This document shows, in pieces, positions 26,380 through 39,200 of a stretch of 64,000 nt of DNA. The number at the start of each line of letters is the position of its first letter. Position 1 is the stretch's first letter. A program made the translations under genes and the position numbers. This DNA comes from Eopsaltria australis. Taxonomy: Eukaryota; Chordata; Aves; Passeriformes; Petroicidae. The stretch lies in contig JAVTVJ010000372.1 of assembly GCA_034509425.1 (NCBI GenBank), positions 992,001 to 1,056,000 of the forward strand, given 5' to 3'. The notes under the pieces were generated by a model, which was not told the origin of the DNA, did not search any database, and saw nothing but the letters and a program-made list of their open reading frames with translations.

Positions 26380-27290
26380 CCAATCCCCGGCCAAACATCT
26401 GCTCTCAAACCGACGCTGCTGCCCGCAGCTCCGCTGCTTCGAATCGCATCGCCTTCACCTTTCATCGTGTACCACTCTCACCCTTCCATAGGGGAGACCC
26501 ATTCCGCGCATTAACCCCTTCCTCCCCGCGCACCAGCGATCGGCCGCGCCCGGGGTCCCACTCCCGCCCCCCGCACGGCGCACCCGCCCTTCGCCACGAG
26601 GCTCCCGTAAGCACCGACGTGTCCGCGCCCCCCGGGCCCCCCCGCATCCCCCGCCCGGCCGGCCGGTCCCCCGCCCGCGCCGCTCCGCAGCCGCACTGGT
26701 GCCGCTCCGGGCGGCGGCGGCGAGCGCAGCTCCGGCACCAACTTTGGGAGCGGAGCGAGCGGAGCATCCCCGCCGGGGGAGGCGGCGGGGCCGGCGCGGC
26801 CATGCTGGGGCCGGCGGCGCGGCTGGCGCTGGGCGCGGGGGAGCTGCCGGGGGAGCTGCCGGGGCGGCTGCTGGCGCTGCTCTGGCCGGCGCTGGTGCTG
26901 GCGGCCGCCGCGGCCGCGCTGCTCGTCCTACGGGGGCTGCGGGACCGAGGGGCCGTGCCGGGACCCCCCCGCCGCCGCGCCGCCGGGGAGGCGCAGGAGG
27001 AGGAGGAGGAGGAAGAGGAGGAGGAGGAGGAGGAGGATGGCCCCGCGGGGGCCGGCGGCCGGGCGGCCGGGGCGCTGCCGGCGCGGCAGCCGGAGGAACA
27101 AAGGCGCACGGCGCAGGTAAGGTTGGGGGGGGTCGCGCCTGGCCCGCTCCCCGGGACGGGACGAGCATCCTTCCCTTTTTCCTCCCCGGCACCTTTTCAG
27201 GGCAGACAACAGCCCCGCACCCTCTGCGTCCCGCCCCACCGGGCTGCTGCCATCCCACCTCACCCTGCCTCATCCCATCTCATCCCGTCC
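26380..27290 (+). promoter_or_regulatory. CpG-island promoter and 5' leader of the LYRIC-family gene
   Basis: A sharp rise in G+C and CpG covers the first coding exon and several hundred bases upstream, against an AT-rich background. I see no TATA box close to the start, so this looks like a broad CpG-island promoter. The frame of exon 1 stays open upstream to about 26361 but has no in-frame ATG before 26802. That ATG has a purine at -3 (GCCATG), a good context, so it is the preferred start. The transcription start cannot be placed from sequence alone. Confidence 0.75.
26802..27116 (+). CDS. MTDH-like: Coding exon 1: membrane segment and poly-Glu tract
   Basis: It encodes residues 1-105 and ends GCGCAG|gtaagg in phase 0. 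After a short Gly/Leu/Pro-rich start, residues 23-43 form a hydrophobic Leu/Ala stretch, followed by basic residues (R44, R47, R49, R57-R59), as expected for a single-pass anchor with a cytosolic C-terminal side. Residues 66-78 are thirteen consecutive glutamates, coded mostly by GAG with one GAA. The end, PEEQRRTAQ, resembles SEEQKKKN in the matching place of MTDH. The N-terminal region before the anchor is much shorter than in human MTDH, where the membrane segment begins near residue 50. Confidence 0.8.
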
Positions 27291-30200
27291 CCCCAGAGAC
27301 GCACCGTCCCGAGCCTCTCGGTGTGATTTAGGGGTAAGGGGGTTCAGCATTCTCCGCTGAACCCTGTAGTGCCATCAAGATGTCAGTGCAAGGCAGCAGG
27401 TTGCCCGAGTACCTGGCTGGGGGTTGCTGGCACTGGCCTTTCATCCGCCACTTTGTCTGACAGCGTAACTCCATATGAGATTGATCCTCTTCACTGGGAA
27501 TTACGAAAACTCCTGTTAATGTCCATCATATTAAGAAGGAATATACAAGAATAGTATCCATACTATGGTGTTAATACAAGGTGCTAACGATGTATATTTA
27601 CTTCAAATCAAAGCTCTGTTGTTACTACATTAATACGTGGCTGTGAGCTGATGACCATGGCCACCCTGTTGAATATACGCTGTGAGTTTGATTTGATGCA
27701 CAGTGTTGAAGTTTCTGTATGACATTGTCGTGACTCTGTTGCTTTGACATGCTGTACGCTGTCTGTAGCAGAAAAATTACAGAAAACAATTTCACAATTT
27801 CATTGCAATATGGGAAGTAAACCTCTCAGAATAACTTACCAAACATACGTATGTACTTAAAATTAATACCTCGAGCTTTTTTTAACATTTTAATCTGTTA
27901 CTGTTATCTCCTAGGTGTCATTTCTGAGGACAACAAACAAAATTAATTTGCAGGATTTTTTTTTAAGTGTGCTATCAAATAAGTGGTTTTGTTCCTCAGG
28001 AACAGAAATGTGTCAGGCTTTCCATTGTAACACTAATTTTCAAGGGTTTATTATTTTGTCATGGAAGCTTTAGCTTTGAGTTGTATTATAGTTACCTTCT
28101 AATAAACTATTCCATTTGAGGACATTTTTTCTTTCATCAGTCAGAGAAGAATCTTGACCTGGCAGCACAAGTACCCCGAAATTAGTAAAGAACAATTAAA
28201 TCCAAAAGCAATCTGAACAAAGCTGCCTGTGTCAAGGGGTGAAGAGGGATTTCAGTAACAATTTTATTATAGCTTTATAATCATCAATACTAGATCAATT
28301 GAGTTGCCTGCAGAACGAATAAAAATTTTCCAGAGCCACCAGTACTGGAGGCAGCGTGGGACAGAAAGGGGAGACACCCACCTTATTGTTTATTCTGTTA
28401 CTATTATCTCCTAGGTCTCATTTTTGAGAAAGACAAACAAAATGGATTTGCAGGGATTTATTTTAATGTGTGCTATAAAATAAGTGGTTTTGTTCTTCAT
28501 GAACAGAAATGTGTCAGAGACAGTCCAGCTGCTGTGATGGTGGCAGGGTTATTAGTTCAAGCTGAAGGCATTGATTTGAGTAGGTATCTTGTACTCAGAG
28601 ATGCTGCATCTCACAGGCCTAAGTAAAAAAAACCAAATAGGAGGGATAAACTGAAGGGATAAATTTGTTTATAGTCAAGTGCAGTTTTTGCCATCAATCT
28701 CATCTTTTCCAACGCTGAGTGATTCCTACTCTTTAGGAACTGGGCTCCAGCAGTTGCATTTGCACAGTAGCATCATCCTCTATATGAGACCCACTGATTA
28801 TTGTGCAGAGTATGGAAAACATGGTGCTGAGAAGGTGGAGGATGAGAAGAGGATGATCAAGAAAAAGAACTTAAAAGATCCTAAAGATAGATAACCCAGA
28901 GAAAACATCTTACGTAGTGAAATGAAAAACGAAGGCTTGTCCTCCCATGACAATACCATGCCCTTTCCCTTCTCTACTGGTCTCTTTTCTTTTCTTTTCC
29001 CCACCCTGCTTTCTCCACTGCTTCTTTTCATTTCCCATCATGTTCTCTCTCTTTGGAACATCATATCCTTGAGGAAAAAACCTTATCTCCTTACATAAGT
29101 GTAAAACGCTGCAAGTGTAAAACGCTGCTTTGGCACTTAGGTGATGCGAGGATGCCAGAACAGCCAAACACCTTTGATATGCTGAAATTTGCATATGAAA
29201 ATCTCCACCAAAGCAGCAGCAGAGGTGTCATTAATAACAAAGTCTCCCATTCACAGACATGGCCAATGAGATAAGATGGGGTGTGCAGGTATTACAGGAC
29301 GGGAGCCCCCCTCTGCTGCCTGCTGAGGTATGAAAAAGCCAGGACACAAATTGCCTCCAGTGCTCAGATGTGTTGATATATCCCAGCAGCCAAACATCTG
29401 CATATCCTGGAGTGGTGGATAAGTCAAGATCTTAATTAAAAGAACCTAGGTGGGTAATTATTTTTTCAGTTTGGGAATGCATGTTTGTAAGTAATTCCCG
29501 GTTGCTGCCCCATGGGTGGGCTGTCAGGTTGCCTTCCCATGAAATCTGCTCTGACTTGGCTGCAGTTTTCTGATGTAGGGCTGATCTTCCTCCCTTTGTG
29601 TGTCCCTACTCCCCACAGCAATACCTAGCCAGAAACTGTCCAGGAGCTACTGTGCACTGCTAGACCCAGACTGAGTGGCTTCCACAGCCCATGTGAGATA
29701 TGTCTGTTGAACAGACTTTCATAGAATCATAGAATGGTTTGAGTTGGAAGGGGACCTTGAAGATCATCCAGTTCCCACTCCCTTGCTGTGGGCAGGGACA
29801 TCTTCCACTAGTCCAGGTTGCTCAGAGCCCAATGCAGTCTCTCCTTGAATACCTCCAGGGATGAGGCACCCACCACTTCCCTGGGCAGCCTGTGCCAGGG
29901 CCTCACCACCCTCAGGTTAAGAATTTCTTCCTAATATCTAATCTAAACTTCCTCTCTTTCAATTTGAACTCATTCCCCCTTGTCCTCTTAGTACATGCTC
30001 TTGTAAATAGTTTTGCCCTATCTTTCCTGGAAGTTCCCTTCAGGTGCTGGAAGGCCTCATTTACTTCACTGTCATGGTTTAGGAATGGTAGTCCCCAGTT
30101 TAGTGCCCCCACCAAGACTCACCAAAACCACATGCTGCTCTCTCCTGCTCCCCAGCTTTTCCCCTCCCACCTGTAGCAGGATGGAGTTGGGACTTGGAGG

Positions 30201-33200
30201 CACAAAAGGTGAAGATCACAAGCTGAGATAAGATCAATTTAGCAGGAACAGCAATGAGATAAGAAAACAAACAGGAACAGGAATAATACTAATGACAGGG
30301 TACAAGAAAAGAAATGATCCACACAGAAACTCCTTGACAATAGACTATACCAGACTGGAAGGAACCCCTTCTCCTCAGAAGAAAGTCCCTTCACCTGGCA
30401 CCACTGGCAATGACTGTAAGGTGGGACAGAATAAGCTCCAGGTCCTGGCCGTGCTCTCTCAATGTTTCTGCACAAAATTGACCCTGTCCTGTCCAGAACC
30501 AGGACAGTCACCCTGAAGTCTTCTCTTTAGCAGGCTGAACAACCTCAATTCTCTCAGACTTTTCTCACAGCAGAGGTGCTCCACCCTCTGATCATCTTGG
30601 TGGCCTCCTCTGGACTCTGTCCAAGAAGTCCATGTCCTTTCTGTGCTGGGACCCCAGGGCTGGATGCAGCACTGCAAGTGGAGTGTCACCAGGGCAGAGC
30701 AGAGCAGAGGGGCAGAATCCCCTCCCTCACCTGGTGCTTTGGGTGCAGCCCAGAACACCATTGGCTTTCTAAACTGTGAGAGCACAAGGCCAGGTCATGG
30801 CCAGCCTCTCACCCACCACTTTGTTCCAATGGATACATGGCCTCCACACTATCATACAAACACATTTTGAATGTGATCTCATTATGCATAACACAAGACA
30901 AGTTGCATTCTGGCTGTTGTCACACAGTCACACACACAAAAAAAAACCCTCTAGAAATTATGCTGAGAGTCTTTAGTCTTTTTCAGGATTTCCTTTACCC
31001 TAATTTCTTTTGGGAAATCGGTAATGACACTTGTGTGAATGAGACAGCTGTTGAGTTGAGGGGTTTGTGTTTAATCAGAGTTTTTGGACTGTTCTGCAAA
31101 TTGGTCAGTTGTAAAGAAGAGCATTTTTTACAAACGCAGTGACATCATCTTCTTTAGGCAGCTTCTAAAAATATGTGCTGATACGTTCCAAAAGAAAGCT
31201 TTCTGCTTTTCTGAAGTGTCTCTATAAACTGGAGATGCTTTTTCCTTCTTGCAGGATTGCCTAAGAGTACCAGAACTACAGATCCATCCCTTCAGCTCTA
31301 GAGTTTTGCAAATAGACATTTTCTTTTACCTTTTCAGGTTACACAGTATTTTTCATGCCAATGCAACACAGTTGCACAATAATTTTTATACAGCTATCTT
31401 GGATGAAAATTGATTTTGAAAGTGTCCTGGAAGGTGCTGGAGTTTGGTAATTACCTCCTTAAGATGGAGCCTTTATCCCTTGTTGAGATAGTGCTCTAAT
31501 TAATCAGAATAAAAGATCCCAGGAAATGGATTTCTTCATTCCTCCTCACAACAGTAGTTGTAATCTACTCTAGCTGCAGAAACTGTTTCCCCAGATATGT
31601 TTTTTCCCCCAGATGATGAGAGCAGCTGAACCGAGGCAGGTATGTGTTGGGTCCTTGTGTTTATGGCTGCTGTGTGGCTTCCCGTGTGTGCAGGGAAGGC
31701 TGGCCAGGAGGAGCTCATGTAATGTAGGCAGCATCTTCTTAAGGCTGTTTCCCTAAATTTTCTCATGCAATTGCTTTTGGATGTGAATGGCAGTCCTGGC
31801 TCCCACTCCTTGTCATCAACTTCTGTTTGTGCTCAAGGGGTCCCAATGGGCAACTTCATCCCTGGGAATATGTGCAGACAAACAGGTTTTCTGTGTTGAT
31901 GGCCTAGATTCTTTTCAAGGATCTTGAACAAGGTTCTTGGAGCATCCATTTGATGGGAGGACTGCCCCTTTCTTTCCTATGTTAGGTGCCTTAAGGGAAA
32001 ATTTCACATATTCCTCTTGTGTAGTTCTCATATAATTGTCTGTTCACTGCATGCGTTTCCCATGTAATTTTCCTTTCCTACAGACTCTTCTTTCCTACTG
32101 GAAACACATTTGTCTGAAGTGATTTTACCAGAGAAAACTTTGCATTACCACATATCAAAACCAGCTATTCCTAATAAGATTATTATTACTTACAGTATTG
32201 ATCACAAACCAAGATTCTGCTCTCTTTTCCCTCCCCTTTGCAGATACATCTGTGTAGTGTTGTGAGCAGCCATGTCCCAGAGAATTCCTTTATGTTCTTC
32301 TGCCATGCATGGAGAGTCACTCAATTTCCTTTGCTTACAAACCCAACATGTTTTTGGCTTTCCATTGTCACCTTAGCAGAAATTGCCATTATGTTATCCT
32401 TTCTCTAGCAGCTAGGACTGAATGAGTGATTTTCTTTGAAGCTGGTACTTCTGTTTCTCTGATGGCCTCTGCCTCTGCCTACACCCCATCCTTTCTCCTC
32501 TGACAAATGCAGGCTTGTCCCTTCCCATTCACCTGGTTCCCATTGGCTTAGGGAATAAGTCTCCCAGAGCGAAGTCCATCATCAGGACAAGACCATGTGG
32601 CAATGCCAGACTGGCCAGGATGTCTGCTTCCATTTATGAAACTCTGGCTCAGCATTAATGAAACCCAGCTCTGCTTTATTTCCCAACACGTTTGTCTTGC
32701 TGGTTGCTGGTTGTCTGTGGGTGGAGAAACGCGAGCCCTGCCTGGCTGCAGCAGCAGCCCTTGGGTTTGCTCACCCTGTGGCCCAGCCCCTGCTTCTGTG
32801 CACAGGAGACAGGAGCCCACCTGCAGAGAGCCAACAGGGAGCAGCAAGGGGTGTTGCAAATGATCTGACTCATAGCATGGACTGTAGGGAGCAAGGACCG
32901 GATCTTCCAGATGATGCTGAGAGGGATAAAGATTTCCTGCTCACTTTTCAGCTTGTTGAAGATCTACTGAGAAAGCTGCACTGAAAACTGCAGTGATACC
33001 TTGTTCAGTTGTAACAGAGCATGTTTAAGGGAGATTATTTATTGCCCTGCTTACAAAGTCCTTTTCTTTTTGTTCTTTTCTCCTGCCTCCTCCCTTATTT
33101 TTTTAATTTAGTGCATGTTGGTGTTACTTTTGTCATACCAGTATTGCCTTTTAGCCTAAATCCACCACATTTTTCTTGTGTTGTAACATAAAGTGAAAAA

Positions 33201-36200
33201 AAACCCCAGTTTTTTTTGACTGGAAATGAGCACTAAGAAACAATTTAATTGAAGTACTTCTTAAATCTGGAAATGGTTTTGTGTTCACAGACCCCCTGCC
33301 AGAATGGGGTAGTTTTGTTTCCTTTCATTTCCAGTGTCCAACCCACTTAATTTGAGTTTTCTGAAAGTGGTAGCTGAAAACAATTTTCTGAATCTTTATT
33401 CATGTTCTTAAATGAATTCCCTGATTTCCAATGTGTGAAGCATGTAATAGCTCCCTTTGGGTTTCATAGGCTGAGTTTATTTTGTCCTAGTATCCCTCTA
33501 CTGGACAAACCTTTCCATGCCTTCCTAAGGAAGCAATTTTAAGCACCTTCCCCAAGAGGGACAAAGGGCAGTAAGTGAACCTGAAGCTGATATTCACATA
33601 ATTTTTAATTAATCCTCTAACCAGTTGGTGGCACTGAGATGTGAAAGCAGGCTGCCTGATCTGATAGACGCTTACAAAGGTGTTGGGTTTTATAAAAATG
33701 ACTAGTCTAACAACACTATTGAAATGCATAAAAGTAGGTCTCTAGGGGTACAGCTTTAGGGCTTTGAATACAAGGTTTATCTACTAATAATGAAACCCAG
33801 TATTTTTTAGCACTTGGAGATGTATCACTTTGCCTCCTTTCTTTGTGACTTTATGTAGAACTATATTAACAGCATAAAATAAATTAGATGCTAGCTCAAG
33901 AGAATCAGAATTTGCTAGTTTCAGAGCAATCATAGAAATACAACCTTAAGTTACACACAAAAGGGAAAAAAAGGCCGGGGGTGGGGGGGAAATCCTGTTC
34001 CACAGGGTCACAAACCAAATGGCCATGAACTAAAAATAATCTTTCTATTGTTCCACAGAATGTGAGTAGAAATTAATATGCTAAGTCTGATTCCACTAAA
34101 AGTCCTGATTCTGTTTCTCTGCATATATTTGATGTATTTGGAATTGCACTTAAGACTTAATATAGTCATTTAATGTGGTGGGTTTAGATGTGTTTTCCCT
34201 GTACAAAACTACATTTTTCATTAAGAAAAAAATTTCCCTGACAATATTAATTTCTCTTTAATGATTCCATTAGGTTAAATGAAATAAAATAATGAAAATT
34301 CCTTTTTCCTTTTCATAGTGGCCAAATGGCACGATAGAGAGGCATGACTAATCCCCAACCCTAAGGGCTTCAAAAGGGAAGAATAGGGTTGGGTGGGGTT
34401 CCTCAGCCACACAGCCAGCTTACTGCCTGAAAAAGGGTTGGATAAGGGCAGGATTTAATACAAAAGGTCAGGCTAACATAATACATTTCCACTGAAAGGA
34501 AGTAGAACTCAGTAAAAATTCTTAGTGATGAAAGGAAGGGAGTTGGTGGTATTATTGAAGGAAGGCAGAGAAGCAAGAGATATTTCAGGTTTGAAAGAAG
34601 AGCATCACCTCAGTGGTGGGATGTTTGCTGAGCATCAGTCAGTGGTCAGGTTGGGTTTTTTTTTTTGCACTCAACTGCTCATTAGGAAGGATGCAACAAG
34701 GTTCAGGAGTCCCAGGTGGGCACTTAGGGCTGAACAGCCACTCAGTCATCATGCAGACCCCTGGGACACAGTAAATGACTGTCAACAGTATATTTTTAAG
34801 CTCCTAGTCAGTGATGGAGAGAGAGGGGGATGTTTGTCTAGCAGATGAAATATCATTTAAGTTGCAAATGTTGTGCTTGTCTGGTAAAAGGATTCAGCAG
34901 TCAGATTGGCAAAGCACTAAAACAAAGTGCTGCAATTTTCCAGCTCCTTGCTTGCTGTCATTTATACGGAGAGAAGGTCCAGGAATGTGATCCTGCTCCA
35001 GCTGAGACAAGTTTGTCAGAACCAATACAGTTTGCATCTTCCCTAATCCGCTGTTGCACTCAGCATTTTCCTTCTGGAGTTCTCCTTGCCTGTGTGAGGG
35101 CTCTGTACAGCCTCAGGCTGTGCTCGCTGTGCCAGCCTGGGGGAGGAAGGCAGTTTCATGTCCTTAACCCTGACATTTCCCTGTCTCTGCCTGTAGTCCC
35201 TCATGCTTGCAGAAGCATCTTGATATAAAGACAGGCTAACAGGAGGTGGGATGTCTCTTATGCTCTTATCTGTGTGTGTCTGAAAGAAGGCAAAGAAGCA
35301 TCCTCCTCTTTGCCTTCTAAGCTGGTGTTGCTGTTTCTGTGCCCATGGTGGCAGTCTTGCTCAAAGTGCCTTCACTTGGGAGGTCCATTTGCAAAGCCTC
35401 TAGAAAACAGTGAAGATTTCTTTATGAAAACTGTGAAATCACCAGGGTTTGATGACATTAGGAAGAAATATTCCACTTACATGTTGTGCAGCTTCCTCCA
35501 GTCGTCTCCTCTTGCATTCATTGGATAAAATTCATTTTTCCTGAAGTTCTTTGTCATATTCTGGAAAGTCACTCCCCCAACATTCTATATTGCTTAGGAA
35601 TTGTTGTCCACTGAGACAAGATCTATCTGTATTTTCACACATTTAAATGGACAGAAGCATATGTTGAGAAAAAAAGAATAGTATAAGCTCAAGATTTTTC
35701 ATATCTACGTGCTTCACATTTTCACCAAAATGCTCCTGGTTTTGTATTTTATATCCCACATCATATGTGAGAGGCTGCTTCCCTCCCTCTGCAGGTAGAG
35801 TGGGATTTTTCCCTTGAGCAGAGCAGATGGAAAATGGTTTGCTTTGTGATGGGGTTTATGGAGTGCCTCTAGTAAATGAATCTGAGAGTCTTAGAAGAGA
35901 GTGCCCATGGGAAAAAATAAGATAGCCTTGACAGCTATTAACAAATGCTTCTGGGTTTTAACAGAGAAGTAATTATTTTACTAATGTTCACAATAACATA
36001 ATTGTAAACAATTATATTGTTTGCATTTGACAGCCGAGGGAGACAGAGGAGATTTTGGCTTTAGCTCTTAATGTGAAACTGGTGGAATTACTGATTTAAC
36101 AGGCAGGGATTTTGCCTCCTGTTACTGTGATGTTTTACTGGAAGACCCAGAATCAGTATTGTCTGTGTGCAAAGTCCACAATTTTGCGGCTTCCTCTCCT

Positions 36201-39200
36201 AATAATTGTGGAACTTGGGATGAACACCAGCCTGCTGGGTGCATGTCCACCATGGCTTGTAACTGGTCTGGGCTTCCAAGCAAACACCTCCAGGGACAAA
36301 GCATTTGCCAGCATACAGGTGCCTGTCATACACTTCAAACCAGACCTTTCTGAGACTTGTGAAAAACAGCTCTAAAATCCCCAAAATACCAAATTGATGA
36401 CCATTAAGACTCTGAAGGACTGCAGGCCTTCATGGGGACAGACATGGGCAGTTACCCACAGGATTTTATCTGCTGGTAACTAATCACTGCCACAGTGTCT
36501 CAGGGACAGAGCTGACCTGTGAGACGGGGGAGAGGGAGGCAACAGGAGGAAGCATCAGCCGGCTTCCCTTCCCCAAGAGGACTGTGGGCACCTGAATTCA
36601 ACAGGGATCACATGGGTTTTGCTCCAGGCAGGGCTGCCTTCACCTGCCAGGGGTCCCCTTGCCCCAGGCAGAGGAGGAGGAGGACGGATCAGGGATTAGG
36701 GTGACAGCCTGGGTCAGGCTCCCTCCTGGGAGATGTGCGTTCAGCTGGGCAGCCCAAACAGGTCTGATGGGCTGAAGGAAGTCTTGTCAATGCTGAACAG
36801 CAGCTGCATTGCACAAGGAGAGCAAGCTGGATAAGGCAGAGAAGTGCCATGCATGCAGCAATGGGCTGCTGTGTGTGTCAGGGGGAAACAGAGGCACCTG
36901 TGGAGGGAGCTTCAGCCTTATCTTGGGTGCTGCTGGCTCTGCATGGTGTGCAGGGGCCCTTGCTGGCACAGCCCTTGCTGTCTCAGCTGCAGATTTGCAC
37001 CCTCCTGTCCCTGTGGCTGGCAATTGCCAAGGAATTCTGAGACAGCTGAGACATTAATCAAACTATAATTTGAAAAGTCCTTAAACATTTATTGTTTACA
37101 GTATCTAGGAAGGATAAAATCTATTCTTTTAGTTGGTCAGATAGACTTGAGAGGGAACATAAGGTCCACCGCAACTGGTAAACAAGAATTAAAATAAGCC
37201 TTCTCATGTCTATGCTGTTTTTTTAAGACAGGCTTACCCTATTTGAAAAACAACTTTGATCCTAGACAAATCTTATGATAAAACACAAATATGTCTGCTT
37301 TGGAATAAATCTTTGTGGAGTTTCTGGATTTACATTCATAAAGGCTTAGCATACACTAATTAATTTGGAATAAATTACTCTAGTTGGAACAAGGCCACAA
37401 ATTCTAGCCCAGATTTGTACAGGGGGTTACTTAACTGTATCTTTCAGACTATTATATGTATTATAGGAAGGTATTGAAGTAAATTTATATATATATATAT
37501 ATGTATATTTACACATTCACACACATGCATGTATATGTATTATAATGTATTTTTTTGTCCATCTCCTAGGTTCCTGTGAATGGCCATCTTATCACATCAG
37601 TCAACATCAGAGAGAAAAAGCTCCTCAAGGTACCAGCTAGAGTTTTAGAGTTTATGCATTATCTTTCAAGAGACAGTTATTTTAAGAATGTTCCTTTTTT
37701 AAAGGTGATTTGTTCTTCCTTGGTTTGCTGCACTTAAGAGATGACATAGGAATGAATATGGACCATGTAATGTTCTGGCACAGCCACACTGTAGTGCTTG
37801 CCACTGCCACCACAAGGGGGACGGCTTCATCATCCAAGCCTAGAAGCAGGTGCTGGGATCTCCTGTATCTCCATTCCAGCTCTGACAGGGACATTTCCTT
37901 GGGTCTCTTTAAGGGCTTTACCTTGGGCATTGAGCGCCTGTACTGGTGTGGAGGAAGAGGCTGATGCTTCAAAGAGCTTCCAGTTCTTTACAGCAAGTTC
38001 CAAGCTGCCCAGAGAAGCTGTGGCTGCTGGGTTTTTTTATTAAGCATTGGCAGGGTCCTAATTCTTGATTATAGCATTCCAGATTTTAAAGGGGGTAAAT
38101 ATTTCAGACTTTCCTCCTTCAGAGGAAGAACATTAGGACTTAGGGATGATGCATGCAAGTCTTACTATAGAGCAGGTACCTGAATTAAAATGTGAACTTT
38201 ATAATCTAGCAGATAAGTTAAGAGTTGTAGGTCCAAAGCAATAGCATTTATTGGTTTGGAATTTGCAATAAAATCTGCTCAGGAAGACTTTTGCACACAC
38301 TTAAAAGATTCCAGCAATCCCCTGCTCTCTCTGAGTGTCATGGGCTGTCTCCATTTCTCAACTACTGCCCTGACTCTTTTTTTCTAGAGTAAAAAAACAT
38401 AGCAAATACTTGTTTTACCTTTCTGCTGTGTATCTCATCTATACTGTAGCCTAAGAAGAAGAGGAAAACCCCGTGCTCAGACAAGGAAGTGCCAAAAGAT
38501 CTGCTTTCTGTGGAAAAAGACAAACTGCAAGAGGAGGAAGGTAACAAAAAGTCTGATTCTTCCATTACCTGATGCATATTATCAAATAATAATATGGATT
38601 AGAATATGTCAAAAGGGAGGTCTTCTCTACTCTTCTAGTATTCTGTGCCAATTTTGAGAGTTATTTCTATCACCTGCTCCTTCCTACATGTAACTACATG
38701 GACAGGTGCTGCTGTGATCTGGTCTCATTACAGAGAAGGAAAGAGAACTAACTCTGTGAATAAAACAGATCGAGCTCTGAAAGATTTGAATAAACCCAAA
38801 AAAATGTGATTAAAACCAAACATGGTTAGATGCTGATACCAAAACATTGGTGTATTTTATTTCATAGTAAAAGAGGCAAAGAGAAAGAAAAAGAAAGAAA
38901 AGAAAGAAATAGAGAAAGAGGTGTGTCTGGAGGGACAGGGAGAGTGACAAAGATTAAGCAGAAACATATCACCCCTCCATGGGTTCCAATGATGCCTCAT
39001 TGCTTCCTTCCATCTGGTCTTCCTGGTGGTGAGGGTCTCCTGCCTAAAAGTATAGGATCCCATGGATTAATATACATTTAGGCCAGGAGCCCATGTGCTT
39101 CCCCTGAGCAGGGCAGGTTTGGCACTGTCCCTTTCAACACTGTGCATGTCTTGCACCAAGTGCAGTGCTCTGGTTCAGGGTCTGGGGACTTCTTTGGGTG

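Larger units (their letters stand above)
27117..37569 (+). other. Intron 1 of the LYRIC-family gene (10.5 kb)
   Basis: Opens gtaagg and closes tctcctag. It carries a duplicated ~124-bp block, a 16-bp tandem duplication (aagtgtaaaacgctgc, 29097-29128), a CR1 interrupted by a solo LTR, and a TA-rich microsatellite next to exon 2. I found no additional phase-compatible exon, but a short one could be missed. Confidence 0.7.

Noticed and set aside
26361..26801. In-frame extension of exon 1 upstream of the ATG
   Set aside because: It is open but has no ATG, and the encoded sequence is Pro/Arg-rich CpG-island translation. The ATG at 26802 has a good context.
26455..27273. Minus-strand open frames of 272 and 215 codons over the CpG island
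   Set aside because: Stop codons are rare in such GC-rich DNA. The products are Pro/Ala/Arg low-complexity and are antisense shadows of exon 1.
27117..27326. Continuation of the exon 1 frame past the splice donor
   Set aside because: The gtaagg donor and the phase-0 match to exon 2 explain the boundary; the read-through has no family resemblance.
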